Shown: positions 9,453-18,463, numbered from the stretch's first letter. The stretch is 64,000 bases of DNA from Microcoleus sp. AS-A8 (GCA_039962225.1 JAMPKV010000003.1:186001-250000), one strand, 5' to 3'. The notes: a model not told the origin generated them from the letters alone. Program-made: numbers and translations.

Positions 9453-9974
9453 ATGAGCTTGTTCGACCAAATCCTCGGCGCGATCGACAATCCCTCTCAA
9501 CAAGCGAGTCCTGGTCAGCTAGGGGAGATTCTCAGTACCGTTCAGCAGTTAAGCAATAATGCTAATACTGACCCCTCAACGATTCAATCTGTATTATCCG
9601 TTGTGGGAAGCTATGCTCGTTCTGCTCTGCAACAAAAGCGAGCCAATGAGGGTGAGCAGCAGACTCAATCATTTGTTAACCAATTCGGCGGTACTCAGCC
9701 TAGCAATCAAGCCGTCCAATTGCTATTTGGTGCGCCTCAAATCCAGCAGATCGTTCAGGAAGTCGAACGCCGGACGGGGCTAAGTTCGGGTACGGTTCAA
9801 GCCATGTTACCCATCTTGGTTCCCATCGTGTTAAAGTTCCTGCAAACGGGTAGCAGTACTGCACAATCCCAAGGGTCAAATCCCGTTTTGAATACGTTCT
9901 TAGATGCGGATGGCGATGGCGATGTCGATATCGCGGATGCCTTAGGGATGGCAGGACGCTATTTCGGACAATGA
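9453..9974 (+). CDS. DUF937-like protein with a terminal calcium-loop-like repeat
   Basis: The start is set by AAAGGAAA a few bases before ATG 9453; an upstream GTG-type frame to 9423 is less likely. The 173-residue protein is Gln/Ser-rich and helical, with a mid-section (VQAMLPILVPIVLKFLQTG) typical of the DUF937 family. The C-terminus DADGDGDVDIADALG matches an EF-hand or dockerin-type Ca2+ loop. Function is unknown. Confidence 0.75.
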   Translation: MSLFDQILGAIDNPSQQASPGQLGEILSTVQQLSNNANTDPSTIQSVLSVVGSYARSALQQKRANEGEQQTQSFVNQFGGTQPSNQAVQLLFGAPQIQQIVQEVERRTGLSSGTVQAMLPILVPIVLKFLQTGSSTAQSQGSNPVLNTFLDADGDGDVDIADALGMAGRYFGQ

Positions 9975-9983
9975 GGAGACTGG

Positions 9984-10016
9984 GTTGAAGGTTGGAAGGC
10001 TAGAAGGTTGAAGGTT
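9984..10016. repeat. Short tandem repeat of GAAGGTT-like heptamers
   Basis: Several imperfect AAGGTTG / GAAGGCT / GAAGGTT units run in tandem in the gap between two convergent genes. This resembles the STRR heptamers known from filamentous cyanobacteria. Confidence 0.5.
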
Positions 10017-10085
10017 CTCTCCAAGTCTTCTAATTTGCTCACTCGCCAACTTTCTAACTTACCTCTTCTGCCCCAGCCTTTATGA

Positions 10086-11162
10086 TCAGCCGCGAGTCGC
10101 TTGAGCAAGTAACTTAACCAATTGCACCAGTTGCGGCTTGTCAAACGCTTTAACAAGCAGCTTGGCAGCAGCTTTGGGTTCCAGTGGTAAGGTAATTTGT
10201 TTGGGGGTGGTAGTTGTCTGTTTGGGGGTGGTAGTCGTCGCTTTTGTTGCAGCCGGTGGTTTCTCCTTCTCCTTACCGGGAGTAGGCGTTGGTGCAGAAG
10301 AAGTAGCCGCAGCTACCATGGCGAGTTTTTGTAATTGGGGAGTTGGTGTTAATTCATTGGCTTTTCCTTGTTGTAATTTATCGCTAGCTTGCTTGAGTTC
10401 CTTGATCACTATGGGGGCTAGCGCTGGATAGGAATTCTTGGGATTCGCCATGGCTTTATAGGAGATTTGGATCAGCGATTGCCAAGGTTTAATCCCCGCC
10501 CCTAGCTGTAATAACCGCTTGCACATCGCCTGAAGTTGTTGGCGACTGGCGGGTGTGTCCTGTTGTTTAAATAGCTGCAACATCTGCCTCAAAATTTCTG
10601 TTACCTGAGGCACAAAATTCGGAGGAAGCGACCCTGACTTTTTAGCTTCTGGAGGCGACGCTCCACCACCCTGCGATAAGCTGTTGAGGTAATCCTGTAA
10701 TTTGGCAAAATCGGGTTCTGCCGCTTGCATCTTTTTCTCAGCATCCTCTTCCCGCAAGCCAAAAGGTCCTTGTAGCTGTTCGATTAAGTCTTTGAGTGTG
10801 TCGTATCCCTGTAAAAATAAAGTCTCTAGCTTTTGGTCAACCGGGATGGAATTCTCTTTGAGAATTTTAAACGAATCCTCGAAACGGTGGGCTGTTTTTT
10901 GAATACTGGCAAAGCCTAGCATTGCCGCCCCTCCTTTGAGTGAATGGGCGGCACGAAACATTTCATTCACCCGCTCCGGATCTTGCACCACCGTGCGTAG
11001 ATCTAATAGCCCTTTTTCCAGGGTGTCGAGGTGTTCTTTTGCTTCTTCAATGAAATAACCTAAAATCCTTTGCTGGTTACCGGCATCCACGGCAGTGTTT
11101 CCTAGATTAGAACGGTTATGTGTACTCAGGTCTGGAAGGACTACCTCGGTCGATGTTGGCAC
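10086..11162 (-). CDS. Stand-alone Hpt (histidine phosphotransfer) protein
   Basis: Residues about 30-140 form an Hpt four-helix bundle; the phospho-accepting His73 lies in FRAAHSLKGGAAMLGF. The rest is helical, followed by a Thr/Lys/Pro-rich linker with a duplicated TTTTPKQ and a short C-terminal helix (about residues 325-357). No kinase or receiver domain is present, unlike CheA, so it presumably shuttles phosphate between separate proteins. The start is GTG at 11162 with no clear ribosome site, so the true start could be slightly downstream. No two-component partner lies next to it. Confidence 0.82.
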   Translation of the reverse strand: MPTSTEVVLPDLSTHNRSNLGNTAVDAGNQQRILGYFIEEAKEHLDTLEKGLLDLRTVVQDPERVNEMFRAAHSLKGGAAMLGFASIQKTAHRFEDSFKILKENSIPVDQKLETLFLQGYDTLKDLIEQLQGPFGLREEDAEKKMQAAEPDFAKLQDYLNSLSQGGGASPPEAKKSGSLPPNFVPQVTEILRQMLQLFKQQDTPASRQQLQAMCKRLLQLGAGIKPWQSLIQISYKAMANPKNSYPALAPIVIKELKQASDKLQQGKANELTPTPQLQKLAMVAAATSSAPTPTPGKEKEKPPAATKATTTTPKQTTTTPKQITLPLEPKAAAKLLVKAFDKPQLVQLVKLLAQATRG

Positions 11163-11410
11163 CGGGCAGTATCAAGTGTAAGCTTTGCCAAATCTACCAG
11201 TCAGACTCTATTTTTTAGAGTACCTCCAAACCGGCTAATGATTGTTCCTAGCAACCAGAGTTTTGCTTTCTTAGGAAGAAGCTGTTACCACAAATATTCT
11301 TAATAGTCAATGCTTAAACCGTGGACAAGCATGGCGAAGCGCATGAACCTAAACTTTCGCGGCTCTGGAAAAGCTCTAGGACGCTAGACGCCAGCACCAG
11401 CCATATCGAT

Positions 11411-11439
11411 AAAAAACCCCCAGCAGCAAGCTGAGGGGA
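11411..11439 (-). terminator. Intrinsic terminator for the hydrolase gene
   Basis: Read on the minus strand, CCCCTCAGC and GCTGGGGG form a stem around TTGCT and are followed directly by six T residues. It lies 140 bases past the stop of the alpha/beta hydrolase. The remainder of the 11163-11577 gap shows no gene. Confidence 0.75.
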
Positions 11440-11577
11440 AACTCGAAGGAGCTTTTATGTCTTTCTATATTCGGTGAAGTTCTCGCTATATCCGCACAAA
11501 TTGAACACAGAGGACTCTGACAAAACTTGGGTCTATTTCTGTACAAAAGCTGATTGAAGATGAGAAAAACACAAAAT

Positions 11578-12438
11578 CTATCTCCCCAAGAACTCGCGCA
11601 TATACTGATTGACTAACTCCGGCTTTTCCTGCTGCACCCAGTGGCTACAGTTGGGAATATAGCGGATTTGAAAATCTCTAACGAATTCTTGTGTCCCGTA
11701 AGTCAACTCCTTACCCAAGGCCGTGTCCTCCTCACCCCAAATCATTAACGTTGGCACATCGAGTAAACTCCAATCCTGGGGTCGCGCACTCGTAAAAATA
11801 TTGCGGTAATAGTTAACCATCGCCGTCAGTGCACCGCGCTTCGCCGCCGCATTTTTATAGGCTTCTATATCTGCTGGGGTGAAGGTGCTTTTATCAATCG
11901 CCATATTCACGAGCGCATTGCCTAACGCTTCGTAGTCGAAGGCTTGTAACCATAGTTCTGGTAGGATTGGGATTTGGAAGAAGAAGACATACCAACTCCG
12001 CATCAACTGCTGAGGATTCCGCAAGCCTTCCACAAATTTGGCGGGATGAGGAATGTTCAGCACAATCAGCCGCTCTACCATGTCTGGATGAGCATAGGCA
12101 AAGTTCCAGGCGATCACACCACCCCAGTCATGAGCCACTAACACGCAGCGCTCATATCCCAATCCTTTAATTACACCCTCAACATCTTTCATCAGCTCAC
12201 TCATTACATAAGCCGATTGCTCTGGTGGCTTGTCGCTATCGTTGTAACCGCGCAGATCGACCGCAACCACCTTATAATCTTTCGCAAATTCTGGGATTTG
12301 GTGACGCCACGAGTACCAAAACTCTGGAAATCCATGCAACATGAGCATCAGCGGCCCTTCACCTTGGGTGACATAATGCAGCCTCACGCCATTGCTGACA
12401 ATATAGTCGTGTTGCCACGTTCCTTCGATTACAGCCAT
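11578..12438 (-). CDS. Alpha/beta hydrolase, epoxide hydrolase/haloalkane dehalogenase-like
   Basis: The 286-residue protein has the oxyanion motif HGFPEFWYSWRHQ near residue 35. The nucleophile elbow VAHDWGGVIAW carries Asp104, the acid used by epoxide hydrolases and dehalogenases rather than the usual Ser. WGEEDTALG is the likely acid region, and His266 lies in CSHWVQQEKPELVN. An Asp nucleophile with the HGFP motif points to epoxide hydrolase-type chemistry; the natural substrate is unknown. A terminator follows it at 11411-11439. Confidence 0.85.
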   Translation of the reverse strand: MAVIEGTWQHDYIVSNGVRLHYVTQGEGPLMLMLHGFPEFWYSWRHQIPEFAKDYKVVAVDLRGYNDSDKPPEQSAYVMSELMKDVEGVIKGLGYERCVLVAHDWGGVIAWNFAYAHPDMVERLIVLNIPHPAKFVEGLRNPQQLMRSWYVFFFQIPILPELWLQAFDYEALGNALVNMAIDKSTFTPADIEAYKNAAAKRGALTAMVNYYRNIFTSARPQDWSLLDVPTLMIWGEEDTALGKELTYGTQEFVRDFQIRYIPNCSHWVQQEKPELVNQYMREFLGR

Positions 12439-12733
12439 TAGTATCTCCTCAATATTTTCGGTAATCCTATCAACTTTATTTATTGTTGTTTAACACGCTG
12501 CTTGCAGGTGAGGACTCTGTAAAACAGGGGGGATCGCTTCAGGAATGGTCATTTGTCTAAAAGTAGGATTTTTGACTCTCTTCATTTAGACAGACGAGTT
12601 GATTAGTTTTTCTATCTCCTCAGTGCCAGCAACAGGGGTTTAGGGTTTATAGCTAAAGATTGATTGAACTAATCTTGGCAAAGCTTAAGCTAGTGAGCAT
12701 TAGAAACAGCTTAAAACAAAAGGAGATTAACAC

Positions 12734-13042
12734 ATGAAGCTTTCTAATCTATCGAAAGTTGTTAGTGCTGGTGCGATCGCTGCAAGTTTAGCCATTGTGC
12801 CTTTAACGGCTCCTGTACAAGCCCAAACCCAAGATACAGCTCCTAACACTAACACCTACAACCAGGGAACTACTGGAGATGTAAACAGCACTGATACTAA
12901 CAATGATTTTGATTGGGGCTGGTTAGGTCTACTCGGTTTGGCCGGATTAGCGGGTTTACTTCCTAAAAAGCGTCAAGAAAGTGTTCATTACACCACCCAA
13001 GACCCGGATGTAGTGGCTCGTTCTCGCTCTGATTTTCGGTAG
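12734..13042 (+). CDS. WGxxGxxG-type small exported protein, copy 1
   Basis: A 102-residue precursor. The signal peptide (about 1-31) ends at PVQAQTQ; a Thr/Asn/Asp-rich linker follows. WGWLGLLGLAGLAGLLPKKRQ then makes a short C-terminal transmembrane helix with a basic tail. This C-terminal pattern is the WGxxGxxG signature, probably a sorting or anchoring signal. An AAAGGAG ribosome site precedes the start. The next gene is a close paralog of the same length. Confidence 0.82.
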   Translation: MKLSNLSKVVSAGAIAASLAIVPLTAPVQAQTQDTAPNTNTYNQGTTGDVNSTDTNNDFDWGWLGLLGLAGLAGLLPKKRQESVHYTTQDPDVVARSRSDFR

Positions 13043-13073
13043 TCCAGTTGGTTGAATAGAGGAGAATGTCATC

Positions 13074-13382
13074 ATGAATATTTCTAGTGTTTCCAAATTG
13101 ATTAGTGCTGGTGCGCTCGCCGCAAGTTTAGCTGTTGTACCTTTGGCTGTTCCCGCACAAGCTCAAACACAAGATACAGCTCCGGATACGACTTCCAGTC
13201 AGCGAACTGGTGATGTGGATAGTACCAATACTAACGACGACTTTAACTGGGGTTGGTTAGGTCTGTTGGGTTTAGCGGGATTAGGCGGTTTGGCGCGGAA
13301 GAATCATAGAGAAACCGTTCATACTCATCCTATCAATAACCCTGATTTAGGAGTCCGTTCCGGTTCTGACTATCGACGGTAA
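13074..13382 (+). CDS. WGxxGxxG-type small exported protein, copy 2
   Basis: A tandem paralog of the preceding gene, 31 bases downstream and most likely cotranscribed. It has the same signal peptide pattern (SAGALAASLAVVPL...AQAQTQDTAP), the same DFNWGWLGLLGLAGLGGL helix, and a divergent His/Arg-rich tail. A ribosome site (AGAGGAGAA) precedes the ATG. Near-identical ends with a divergent linker suggest a recent duplication. Function unknown. Confidence 0.82.
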   Translation: MNISSVSKLISAGALAASLAVVPLAVPAQAQTQDTAPDTTSSQRTGDVDSTNTNDDFNWGWLGLLGLAGLGGLARKNHRETVHTHPINNPDLGVRSGSDYRR

Positions 13383-13526
13383 TCTCATTAGGCTTCAGGT
13401 ATGGGGCTAGCGCTACGAACCAAATAGTAGTTGTTTCCTAAAACTTTAAAGGTTCACTACTCTTTATGGATGCGGGTGTAGTAGTTACCCACCTTGAAAA
13501 CAAGTAAACATCTACTTGCCCCATAA

Positions 13527-13577
13527 GGCAACAGTACCTCTCAGAATATAGGTAAGGGAGGTACTGTTGCTTGTTTA
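13527..13577. terminator. Bidirectional hairpin terminator
   Basis: GCAACAGTACCTC (13528-13540) pairs perfectly with GAGGTACTGTTGC (13558-13570), followed by TTGTTT. It sits between the WGxxGxxG pair and convergent trpF and probably ends both transcripts. Confidence 0.75.
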
Positions 13578-13580
13578 TTG

Positions 13581-14219
13581 CTAATGAAGGCTTCCCAATC
13601 GCTGGAATAGCAAGGCAACTTGAGCTAAATCTTTATCTCCAGGCGATCGCTCCACGCCACTGGATAAGTCAATCCCACTGGGTTGCAACTGCTTTAAAGC
13701 ATCTAAGATGTTATCTGGCGTCAAACCACCCGCGAGTAACCAGGGAATGCTAGGCTGAAATTCTCGCAGAATCGCCCAATCTAAGGTTTTCCCCGTACCG
13801 CCCAGCAATTGAGGATGATAAGCATCCAGCAGCAGTGTATCTACACAATGGGTATAAGTCACCGCTGTGTCTAAACATTCTGGAGTCTTCACCCTCAGGG
13901 CTTTGATAATTTCTATCTCAGGCAGAGCATAGCGTAACTTTTCGCAAAATCCCGGGGATTCATTGCCATGCAGTTGCACAGCCGTCAAACCGGCGTCGGC
14001 AACAATTTGACAGATTTCCTCCCAATCCGCATTAGCAAATACACCAATACAGTCTATGGATGACTTTAAGGAATCCACGACTGCCCGGATTTGACTGGGC
14101 GTCACATAACGTGGGGAAGCTTGTACGCAGATAAAGCCGAGGGCTGTTGCTCCCAGTTGGGCGATCGCTTGACCTTGCTCTGGTTTGGTAATACCACAAA
14201 TTTTGACCCGCATGGACAT
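13581..14219 (-). CDS. trpF: Phosphoribosylanthranilate isomerase TrpF
   Basis: The 212-residue TIM-barrel protein opens with [12 protein letters not shown], which carries the catalytic Cys of the family. It continues with [13 protein letters not shown], the Gln/His-rich VQLHGNES strand, [20 protein letters not shown] with the catalytic Asp, and the phosphate-binding LAGGLTPDN and [16 protein letters not shown]. It converts N-(5'-phosphoribosyl)anthranilate to CdRP in tryptophan synthesis. It is not next to other trp genes, as is usual in cyanobacteria. Length and motifs are complete. Confidence 0.96.
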   Translation of the reverse strand: MSMRVKICGITKPEQGQAIAQLGATALGFICVQASPRYVTPSQIRAVVDSLKSSIDCIGVFANADWEEICQIVADAGLTAVQLHGNESPGFCEKLRYALPEIEIIKALRVKTPECLDTAVTYTHCVDTLLLDAYHPQLLGGTGKTLDWAILREFQPSIPWLLAGGLTPDNILDALKQLQPSGIDLSSGVERSPGDKDLAQVALLFQRLGSLH

Positions 14220-14371
14220 CCTTCATTAATCTTTGCTAATTCTTGAATTTTGTTGAGTTTTATATCAAAAATGAGGGTGAAAGTGTTAATTCTTAAAACA
14301 AGTTGTGAAATTGTAACTAAAGCTTTTTATGATTTTTTTGTTTGTATCGAACTTATCAAGCAAGGAAATCA

Positions 14372-14650
14372 ATGTTTATTAACTCACTTTTATTGACCCT
14401 CCAAGCTACTGTGCCATCGACACCCCAATGGAGTCCTAGCGTAGGGCTAGTCATGATTTTGTGCAACCTGTTTGCCTTCGCCATTGGTCGCTTCGCGATT
14501 CAGAAAAAAGGCGTAGGCCCAGATTTACCGGGTTCCAAGCCTGCTATTTTGAACAAATTTGGTATTCCTGAACTTTTGGCAACCGCCAGCTTTGGTCACA
14601 TTCTGGGGGTTGGTGTGATCTTGGGACTGAGCAACGCCGGTGTTCTCTAG
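14372..14650 (+). CDS. psaK: Photosystem I subunit PsaK (first copy)
   Basis: The ATG at 14372 follows AAGGAAA, giving a 92-residue product; an in-frame TTG at 14342 is less likely. Two transmembrane helices (about 23-44 and 66-88) flank a positively charged loop (GRFAIQKKGVGPDLPG). The C-terminal GIPELLATASFGHILGVGVILGLSN matches PsaK closely. PsaK sits at the edge of PSI, binds chlorophyll, and is needed in state transitions or in IsiA/phycobilisome coupling. A second psaK follows 150 bases downstream. Confidence 0.95.
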   Translation: MFINSLLLTLQATVPSTPQWSPSVGLVMILCNLFAFAIGRFAIQKKGVGPDLPGSKPAILNKFGIPELLATASFGHILGVGVILGLSNAGVL

Positions 14651-14800
14651 AAGCCTACTATTGTTGATGAAGTTGTCTAAAACATCCTTGGCGTGAACCG
14701 TAATCATTCCCAAGGGAGACGGGAGAACGGCTGTTACTCGGTAGCCTTCTGGTATTGGACTTATGTTTAGTTTAGGTTGATCACGAAAGGAGAGGACATC

Positions 14801-15079
14801 TTGATTCATTCAATAATACTTGCAGCAGTACAGGAAACCGTTCCCGCCACACCTGCCGCGACCGGTAATCAGTTTTTGGTGATGGGTATTTGCATCATCC
14901 TTGGCCTGATCATTGCCCGTGTTGGTATTCAGAACAAGGGCAAGGGGCCTTCCCTACCCTTACTAGAGCCTGTTTTGGGTAAAAATTTTGGTCTCCCGGA
15001 ATTACTCGCGGGTATCAGCTTCGGTCATATCTTGGGAGTGGGTTCCATTTTAGGGTTGACCAACACCGGCCTGTTTTAA
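14801..15079 (+). CDS. psaK: Photosystem I subunit PsaK (second copy), TTG start
   Basis: A second PsaK of 92 residues, with the same fold (ARVGIQNKGKGPSLPLLEP loop, then GLPELLAGISFGHILGVGSILGLTN). No ATG fits; a strong AAAGGAGAGG lies 4-5 bases upstream of TTG 14801, which I take as the start. An upstream in-frame TTG at 14777 has no such site. In other cyanobacteria psaK1 and psaK2 are distinct genes with different light regulation; here the two copies are tandem and diverged, so this may be the inducible form. Expression is inferred. Confidence 0.92.
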   Translation: MIHSIILAAVQETVPATPAATGNQFLVMGICIILGLIIARVGIQNKGKGPSLPLLEPVLGKNFGLPELLAGISFGHILGVGSILGLTNTGLF

Positions 15080-15120
15080 ACAACACTTCCCGTTGAGGAA
15101 AATAAAATAGTCTCGAACAG

Positions 15121-15170
15121 ACGCCCAACACTTGGGCAGCTTGCTGCTCAACCTGGGCGTTTTAATTTTG
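15121..15170 (+). terminator. Terminator after psaK pair
   Basis: ACGCCCA at 15121 pairs with TGGGCGT ending at 15161, with an inner GGGCAGC/GCTGCTC stem, followed by TTTAATTTT. It is well placed to end the psaK transcript. Confidence 0.7.
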
Positions 15171-15321
15171 GTCGTATCCTGGTAATTAGAGGCACGATAA
15201 CGATTGGGGAGGATGGGAGAAATTTTCAATATGTTTCTTTGCTCCACAACGGGTTCGTAAGCGCAGGTGAATCGCTCACCTCTAAAATCGGGTTCAAACG
15301 TCGAAGGGAGGGGAAAAGCTG

Positions 15322-16521
15322 ATGCAGGCAAACTGGCGAATTGGCTCTTTATTCGGAATCCCGCTGTTTTTAGATCCATCGTGGTTTTTGGTGTTAGGGT
15401 TAGTCACCCTACTGAACGCCTTGGATTTTTCTCGCCGCTTTGAGTTGGTTTGGGCTTGGAGTGCTGGGTTGGCGATGGCGCTACTGTTGTTTGCCTCGGT
15501 TGTGTTGCATGAACTGGGTCATAGTTTAGTGGCGCGATCGCAGGGCATCAAAGTTAACTCGATTACCCTGTTTATCTTTGGTGGGGTAGCCTCGATTGAT
15601 CGGGAATCCAAAACGCCTGGGCAAGCCTTTCAAGTGGCGATCGCTGGCCCCGGTGTGAGCTTACTGCTGTCTGGACTGCTTTATGGGGTGGCTCAGGTCG
15701 TGGCGAGTAATAGCATAGGACAGGTTTTAGCCCTGGATCTGGCGCATATTAATTTGATTTTAGCGATATTTAATTTAATTCCGGGACTGCCCCTGGATGG
15801 GGGACAAGTGTTGAAAGCCGCGATTTGGAAGCTGACGGGAAGTCGCTTTCAGGGGGTGCGATGGGCGGCTCAAACGGGTAAATTTTTGGGGGGATTGGCG
15901 ATCGCGATCGGGCTGTACTGGATACTCAAGGAGGGTCAGCTATTGGCGCTGTGGCTGGTGTTGATTGGTGGGTTTGTGTTTCGCAATGCCAGCGCCTACC
16001 AGCGATTAACGACTCTACAAGAAGCCTTACTTCAGATTACGGCATCAGAAACAATGACCCACGAATTTCGTGTGGTGGATGCCAATCAAACCCTGCGTTC
16101 CTTTGCCGAAGATTATATCCTGGCAGACATTCAGGCGATGATGCCTTACTACGGGGCGGCTAATGGACGTTATCGTGGCTTGGTGGCGATTGAGGATTTA
16201 CAGATTATTGAGCGCAGCCAATGGGAAATCCAGACTCTCGAAAGGATTGTGCATCCCTTATCCGAAATTGCCACTGTGGAGGAGAAGACTCCGTTAGCTG
16301 AAGTGATTCAGCGCTTGGAAACCGAACCGCGTAATCACTTGACGGTTCTCTCTCCCGCTGGTGCCGTTTCGGGTGTGATTGATCGGGGTGATATTGTTCG
16401 CGCTGTTGGCAAAAAGCTGAATATGCTGATTGCCGAGGCAGATATCAAACGGATTAAAGCGGAACATAGCTATCCTCCAGGATTACAACTCCCAGCGATC
16501 GCACAAGCCATCAATAATTAG
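15322..16521 (+). CDS. Site-2 protease family zinc metalloprotease with CBS pair
   Basis: The 399-residue membrane protein has the HExxH motif in LHELGHSLVARSQG (His63, Glu64, His67) and the third ligand Asp159 in LPLDGGQVLKA, the two signatures of intramembrane M50 proteases. About six hydrophobic segments span residues 15-220. The C-terminal half (about 245-375) contains two CBS-like regions. This Rip/SpoIVFB-type layout fits regulated proteolysis of a membrane-bound anti-sigma or transcription factor, with CBS sensing adenine nucleotides; the target is unknown. The next gene is separated by a MITE and a Uma2 remnant. Confidence 0.9.
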   Translation: MQANWRIGSLFGIPLFLDPSWFLVLGLVTLLNALDFSRRFELVWAWSAGLAMALLLFASVVLHELGHSLVARSQGIKVNSITLFIFGGVASIDRESKTPGQAFQVAIAGPGVSLLLSGLLYGVAQVVASNSIGQVLALDLAHINLILAIFNLIPGLPLDGGQVLKAAIWKLTGSRFQGVRWAAQTGKFLGGLAIAIGLYWILKEGQLLALWLVLIGGFVFRNASAYQRLTTLQEALLQITASETMTHEFRVVDANQTLRSFAEDYILADIQAMMPYYGAANGRYRGLVAIEDLQIIERSQWEIQTLERIVHPLSEIATVEEKTPLAEVIQRLETEPRNHLTVLSPAGAVSGVIDRGDIVRAVGKKLNMLIAEADIKRIKAEHSYPPGLQLPAIAQAINN

Positions 16522-16570
16522 CCTTTCCAAGAGATGAGAGGGGGAGTGGGGGAATGGGAGAGTGGGAGTC

Positions 16571-16682
16571 TAAGATTACGACTTACTGAAAGCCTCTATT
16601 TGTAGCCTCCATTTGTAGGGTGTGTTAGCGCAGCGTAACGCACCATAAATGCTATAGATGGTGTAGCTGCGTAAGTCCTAAT
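16571..16682. repeat. MITE-like element, copy 2, next to a Uma2 fragment
   Basis: The same internal sequence as the element at 6751-6843 is present, from CTCTATTTGTAG to GTGTAGCTGCG, and the right end GCGTAAGTCCTAA is intact. The left end (TAAGATTACGACTTACTG) is degenerate. A short internal duplication (CCTCTATTTGTAG / CCTCCATTTGTAG) has added bases. The copy ends just before a reading-frame remnant of a Uma2 gene. Confidence 0.82.
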
Positions 16683-16817
16683 ATTTTGATTAATCCCCAA
16701 CAGCAGCAAGTGGAAGTTTATCGCCCAAGACAAGACGTAGAAGTACGAAATTTGCCTACAGCATTATCGGGTGAAAATATATTGCCTGGATTTAGCTTGA
16801 GTCTTTCCGGGTATTAA
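16683..16817 (+). pseudogene. C-terminal remnant of a Uma2-family gene
   Basis: An in-frame stretch ending at TAA 16817 reads LINPQQQQVEVYRPRQDVEV...PTALSGENILPGFSLSLSGY. This strongly resembles the C-terminus of cyanobacterial Uma2 (DUF820) proteins. There is no start, and the MITE ends directly upstream, so the MITE insertion or associated deletion has probably removed the front of the gene. Not expected to be functional. Confidence 0.75.
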
Positions 16818-16866
16818 GACTTTTAGCGGATGCCAAATCTCCACGGGTGCATTCCAGGAATTAGCG

Positions 16867-17637
16867 TTATACAGCTAAAGGAGGCACTGTCAGAATCTCT
16901 TGCCACTCTATCTCCGATAAAGGCTGCGTCACCAACTCAATGCCAAAACACCGACAGGCAGACTCCGTTAACGCTTCTATGACAGTGGGAATTACGTTGT
17001 TTCCCTCCATCTGCATGGGGAGTTGGACGGGCGGGGGTACGGGTTCAGCAAAAACTTGGGTAAATAACTCGGAGTTTCTTGACAAAACCATCGAGCCATG
17101 CTGTAAGATAGCTTTTCCCCGTTGCAATTGGGCACTACCAATCAGCTTATAACCTTCAGATGAAAGTAAATCGGCACCTGTAGCTGTGCCAAAACAGTTG
17201 GGATTGTGAATATAGTCTCGTCCGGCTGCACCATAGTGGAGTTCTATACCTAGCGATCGCCAACCTTGAATCAAAAACTCACAAATCGCTTGATAGATGT
17301 CCTGGCGTTTCCCGGTCAATCCAGACGTAACCACCATGTAAGTTAAATCCCCTTGATGCAACACCGCTCGTCCCCCGGTGGGACGACGCACCAAAGGAAC
17401 TGGTTGTCCTGCCCAAGTTAGTTGCTGCCAGGATGCAGGCCATCGACGTTGATGATAGCCTAATGAAATCGTGGGTGAAGCCCAAGTGTAAAACCGCAAC
17501 ACGGGCGGCTGCTTTCCCGCTTGGTGCTGCTCCAACAGCCAACGGTCAATTGCCATCTGAACTTGTCCCGACGCCTGCAATAAGGGAATCAAACGCCAAG
17601 ATGGTTGAGGATTTGACATTGAGTCGTCTGGAGGCAT
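16867..17637 (-). CDS. Lipoate-protein ligase A / octanoyltransferase-like protein
   Basis: The 256-residue BPL/LplA/LipB-fold protein has the substrate-binding motif VRRPTGGRAVLHQGDLTYMVV, and KLIGSAQLQRGKAILQHGSMVL, in which the conserved Lys and Gly fit the LplA/LipM type. These enzymes attach lipoyl or octanoyl groups to the E2 and GcvH lipoyl domains. Start is at 17637; an in-frame Met at 17619 is a fair alternative. Cyanobacteria often have LipB plus such a paralog, so the exact step (lipoate ligase or octanoyl transfer) is not settled. Confidence 0.85.
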   Translation of the reverse strand: MPPDDSMSNPQPSWRLIPLLQASGQVQMAIDRWLLEQHQAGKQPPVLRFYTWASPTISLGYHQRRWPASWQQLTWAGQPVPLVRRPTGGRAVLHQGDLTYMVVTSGLTGKRQDIYQAICEFLIQGWRSLGIELHYGAAGRDYIHNPNCFGTATGADLLSSEGYKLIGSAQLQRGKAILQHGSMVLSRNSELFTQVFAEPVPPPVQLPMQMEGNNVIPTVIEALTESACRCFGIELVTQPLSEIEWQEILTVPPLAV

Positions 17638-17742
17638 CCAATCTGATTCTGTTCTCCCCGCACTGCCCTACGCGGACAGTGGGGATTTCTCGGCAAAAAG
17701 GGTTAAAAATTCAATAAGTAAAACATCTTTTGCCTCTGGAAT

Positions 17743-18249
17743 TTATGAGGCGGCACCAAACTCAGCCTGTAAGGCGTCATCGTTGTCATCGGCAATGGTG
17801 GCTACAACCGTAATGGCGCGAGAAATTTCCCCAGCCGATAACTCGGCAACCGTTCGGGAAGATAACACGACCACTTGGCTATTGACAATTGCAAAATGGG
17901 CTTCAAACGTATCAGACCAGTTCATTTCTAGCAGCTTACGCATCAACTGTGGCTCCTTGTTCGCGGGAAGCGGAAGCACGGAAGACCAAACCGTGAAGGT
18001 GTCATCATCGCTGGAACCCGTCAATTGCACAAATACTTCAACGCTACCGTATCTAAATTTCCACATGTAGCCCTCTTCATTTTGGCTCACCATCGCCGTG
18101 TTTTCTTGATCGAGGCTGGAAATCACGGTTTCAATGATTTCCACATGATTGACGGTAGCACTATCCTGCACTAACTCAGTGGCAACGATTTCTTCGGTTG
18201 ATAAGGTTTCGGTGGAAAGCGTTTCGGGGTTTGGCTCTTGGGTAGTCAT
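17743..18249 (-). CDS. YbjN domain-containing protein
   Basis: A 168-residue acidic protein. After a Glu/Thr-rich tail, the region from about residue 38 (VEIIETVISSLDQ...WKFRYGSVEVFVQLT...LPLPANKEPQLMRKLLEMNWS...FAIVNSQVVVLSSRTVAELSAGEISRAI) matches the YbjN/type III chaperone-like fold common in cyanobacteria. Such proteins are proposed stress or chaperone-like factors. No partner is evident. Confidence 0.8.
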   Translation of the reverse strand: MTTQEPNPETLSTETLSTEEIVATELVQDSATVNHVEIIETVISSLDQENTAMVSQNEEGYMWKFRYGSVEVFVQLTGSSDDDTFTVWSSVLPLPANKEPQLMRKLLEMNWSDTFEAHFAIVNSQVVVLSSRTVAELSAGEISRAITVVATIADDNDDALQAEFGAAS

Positions 18250-18412
18250 AAGCGTCAGTGGTTTCCTCCGATTGGGATTTGCTCAAAACCCAGTATCCCC
18301 CGTGAGTGAACTTCTTGGTAGATGGGAGTTTGCCTTAATCTGAGAAAAAATTAAGGCGATCGCACTTTTTGGCTCTTATTTAGGCTTGTAAATTGATTAA
18401 CCTCCAATTTTG

Positions 18413-18444
18413 CGTAGGGGCATGGCATTGCCATGCCCCTGTAG
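18413..18444. repeat. GTAGGGGC palindromic repeat, intergenic copy
   Basis: CGTAGGGGCATGGCA and TGCCATGCCCCTGTAG form an imperfect palindrome. It belongs to the family with outer half-site GTAGGGGC found inside NRPS genes (32846-32873, 35117-35144). Here it lies just past the ferritin-like gene and may also act as its transcript end. Confidence 0.7.
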
Positions 18445-18463
18445 AAATTCTCAATTCAGGAGG

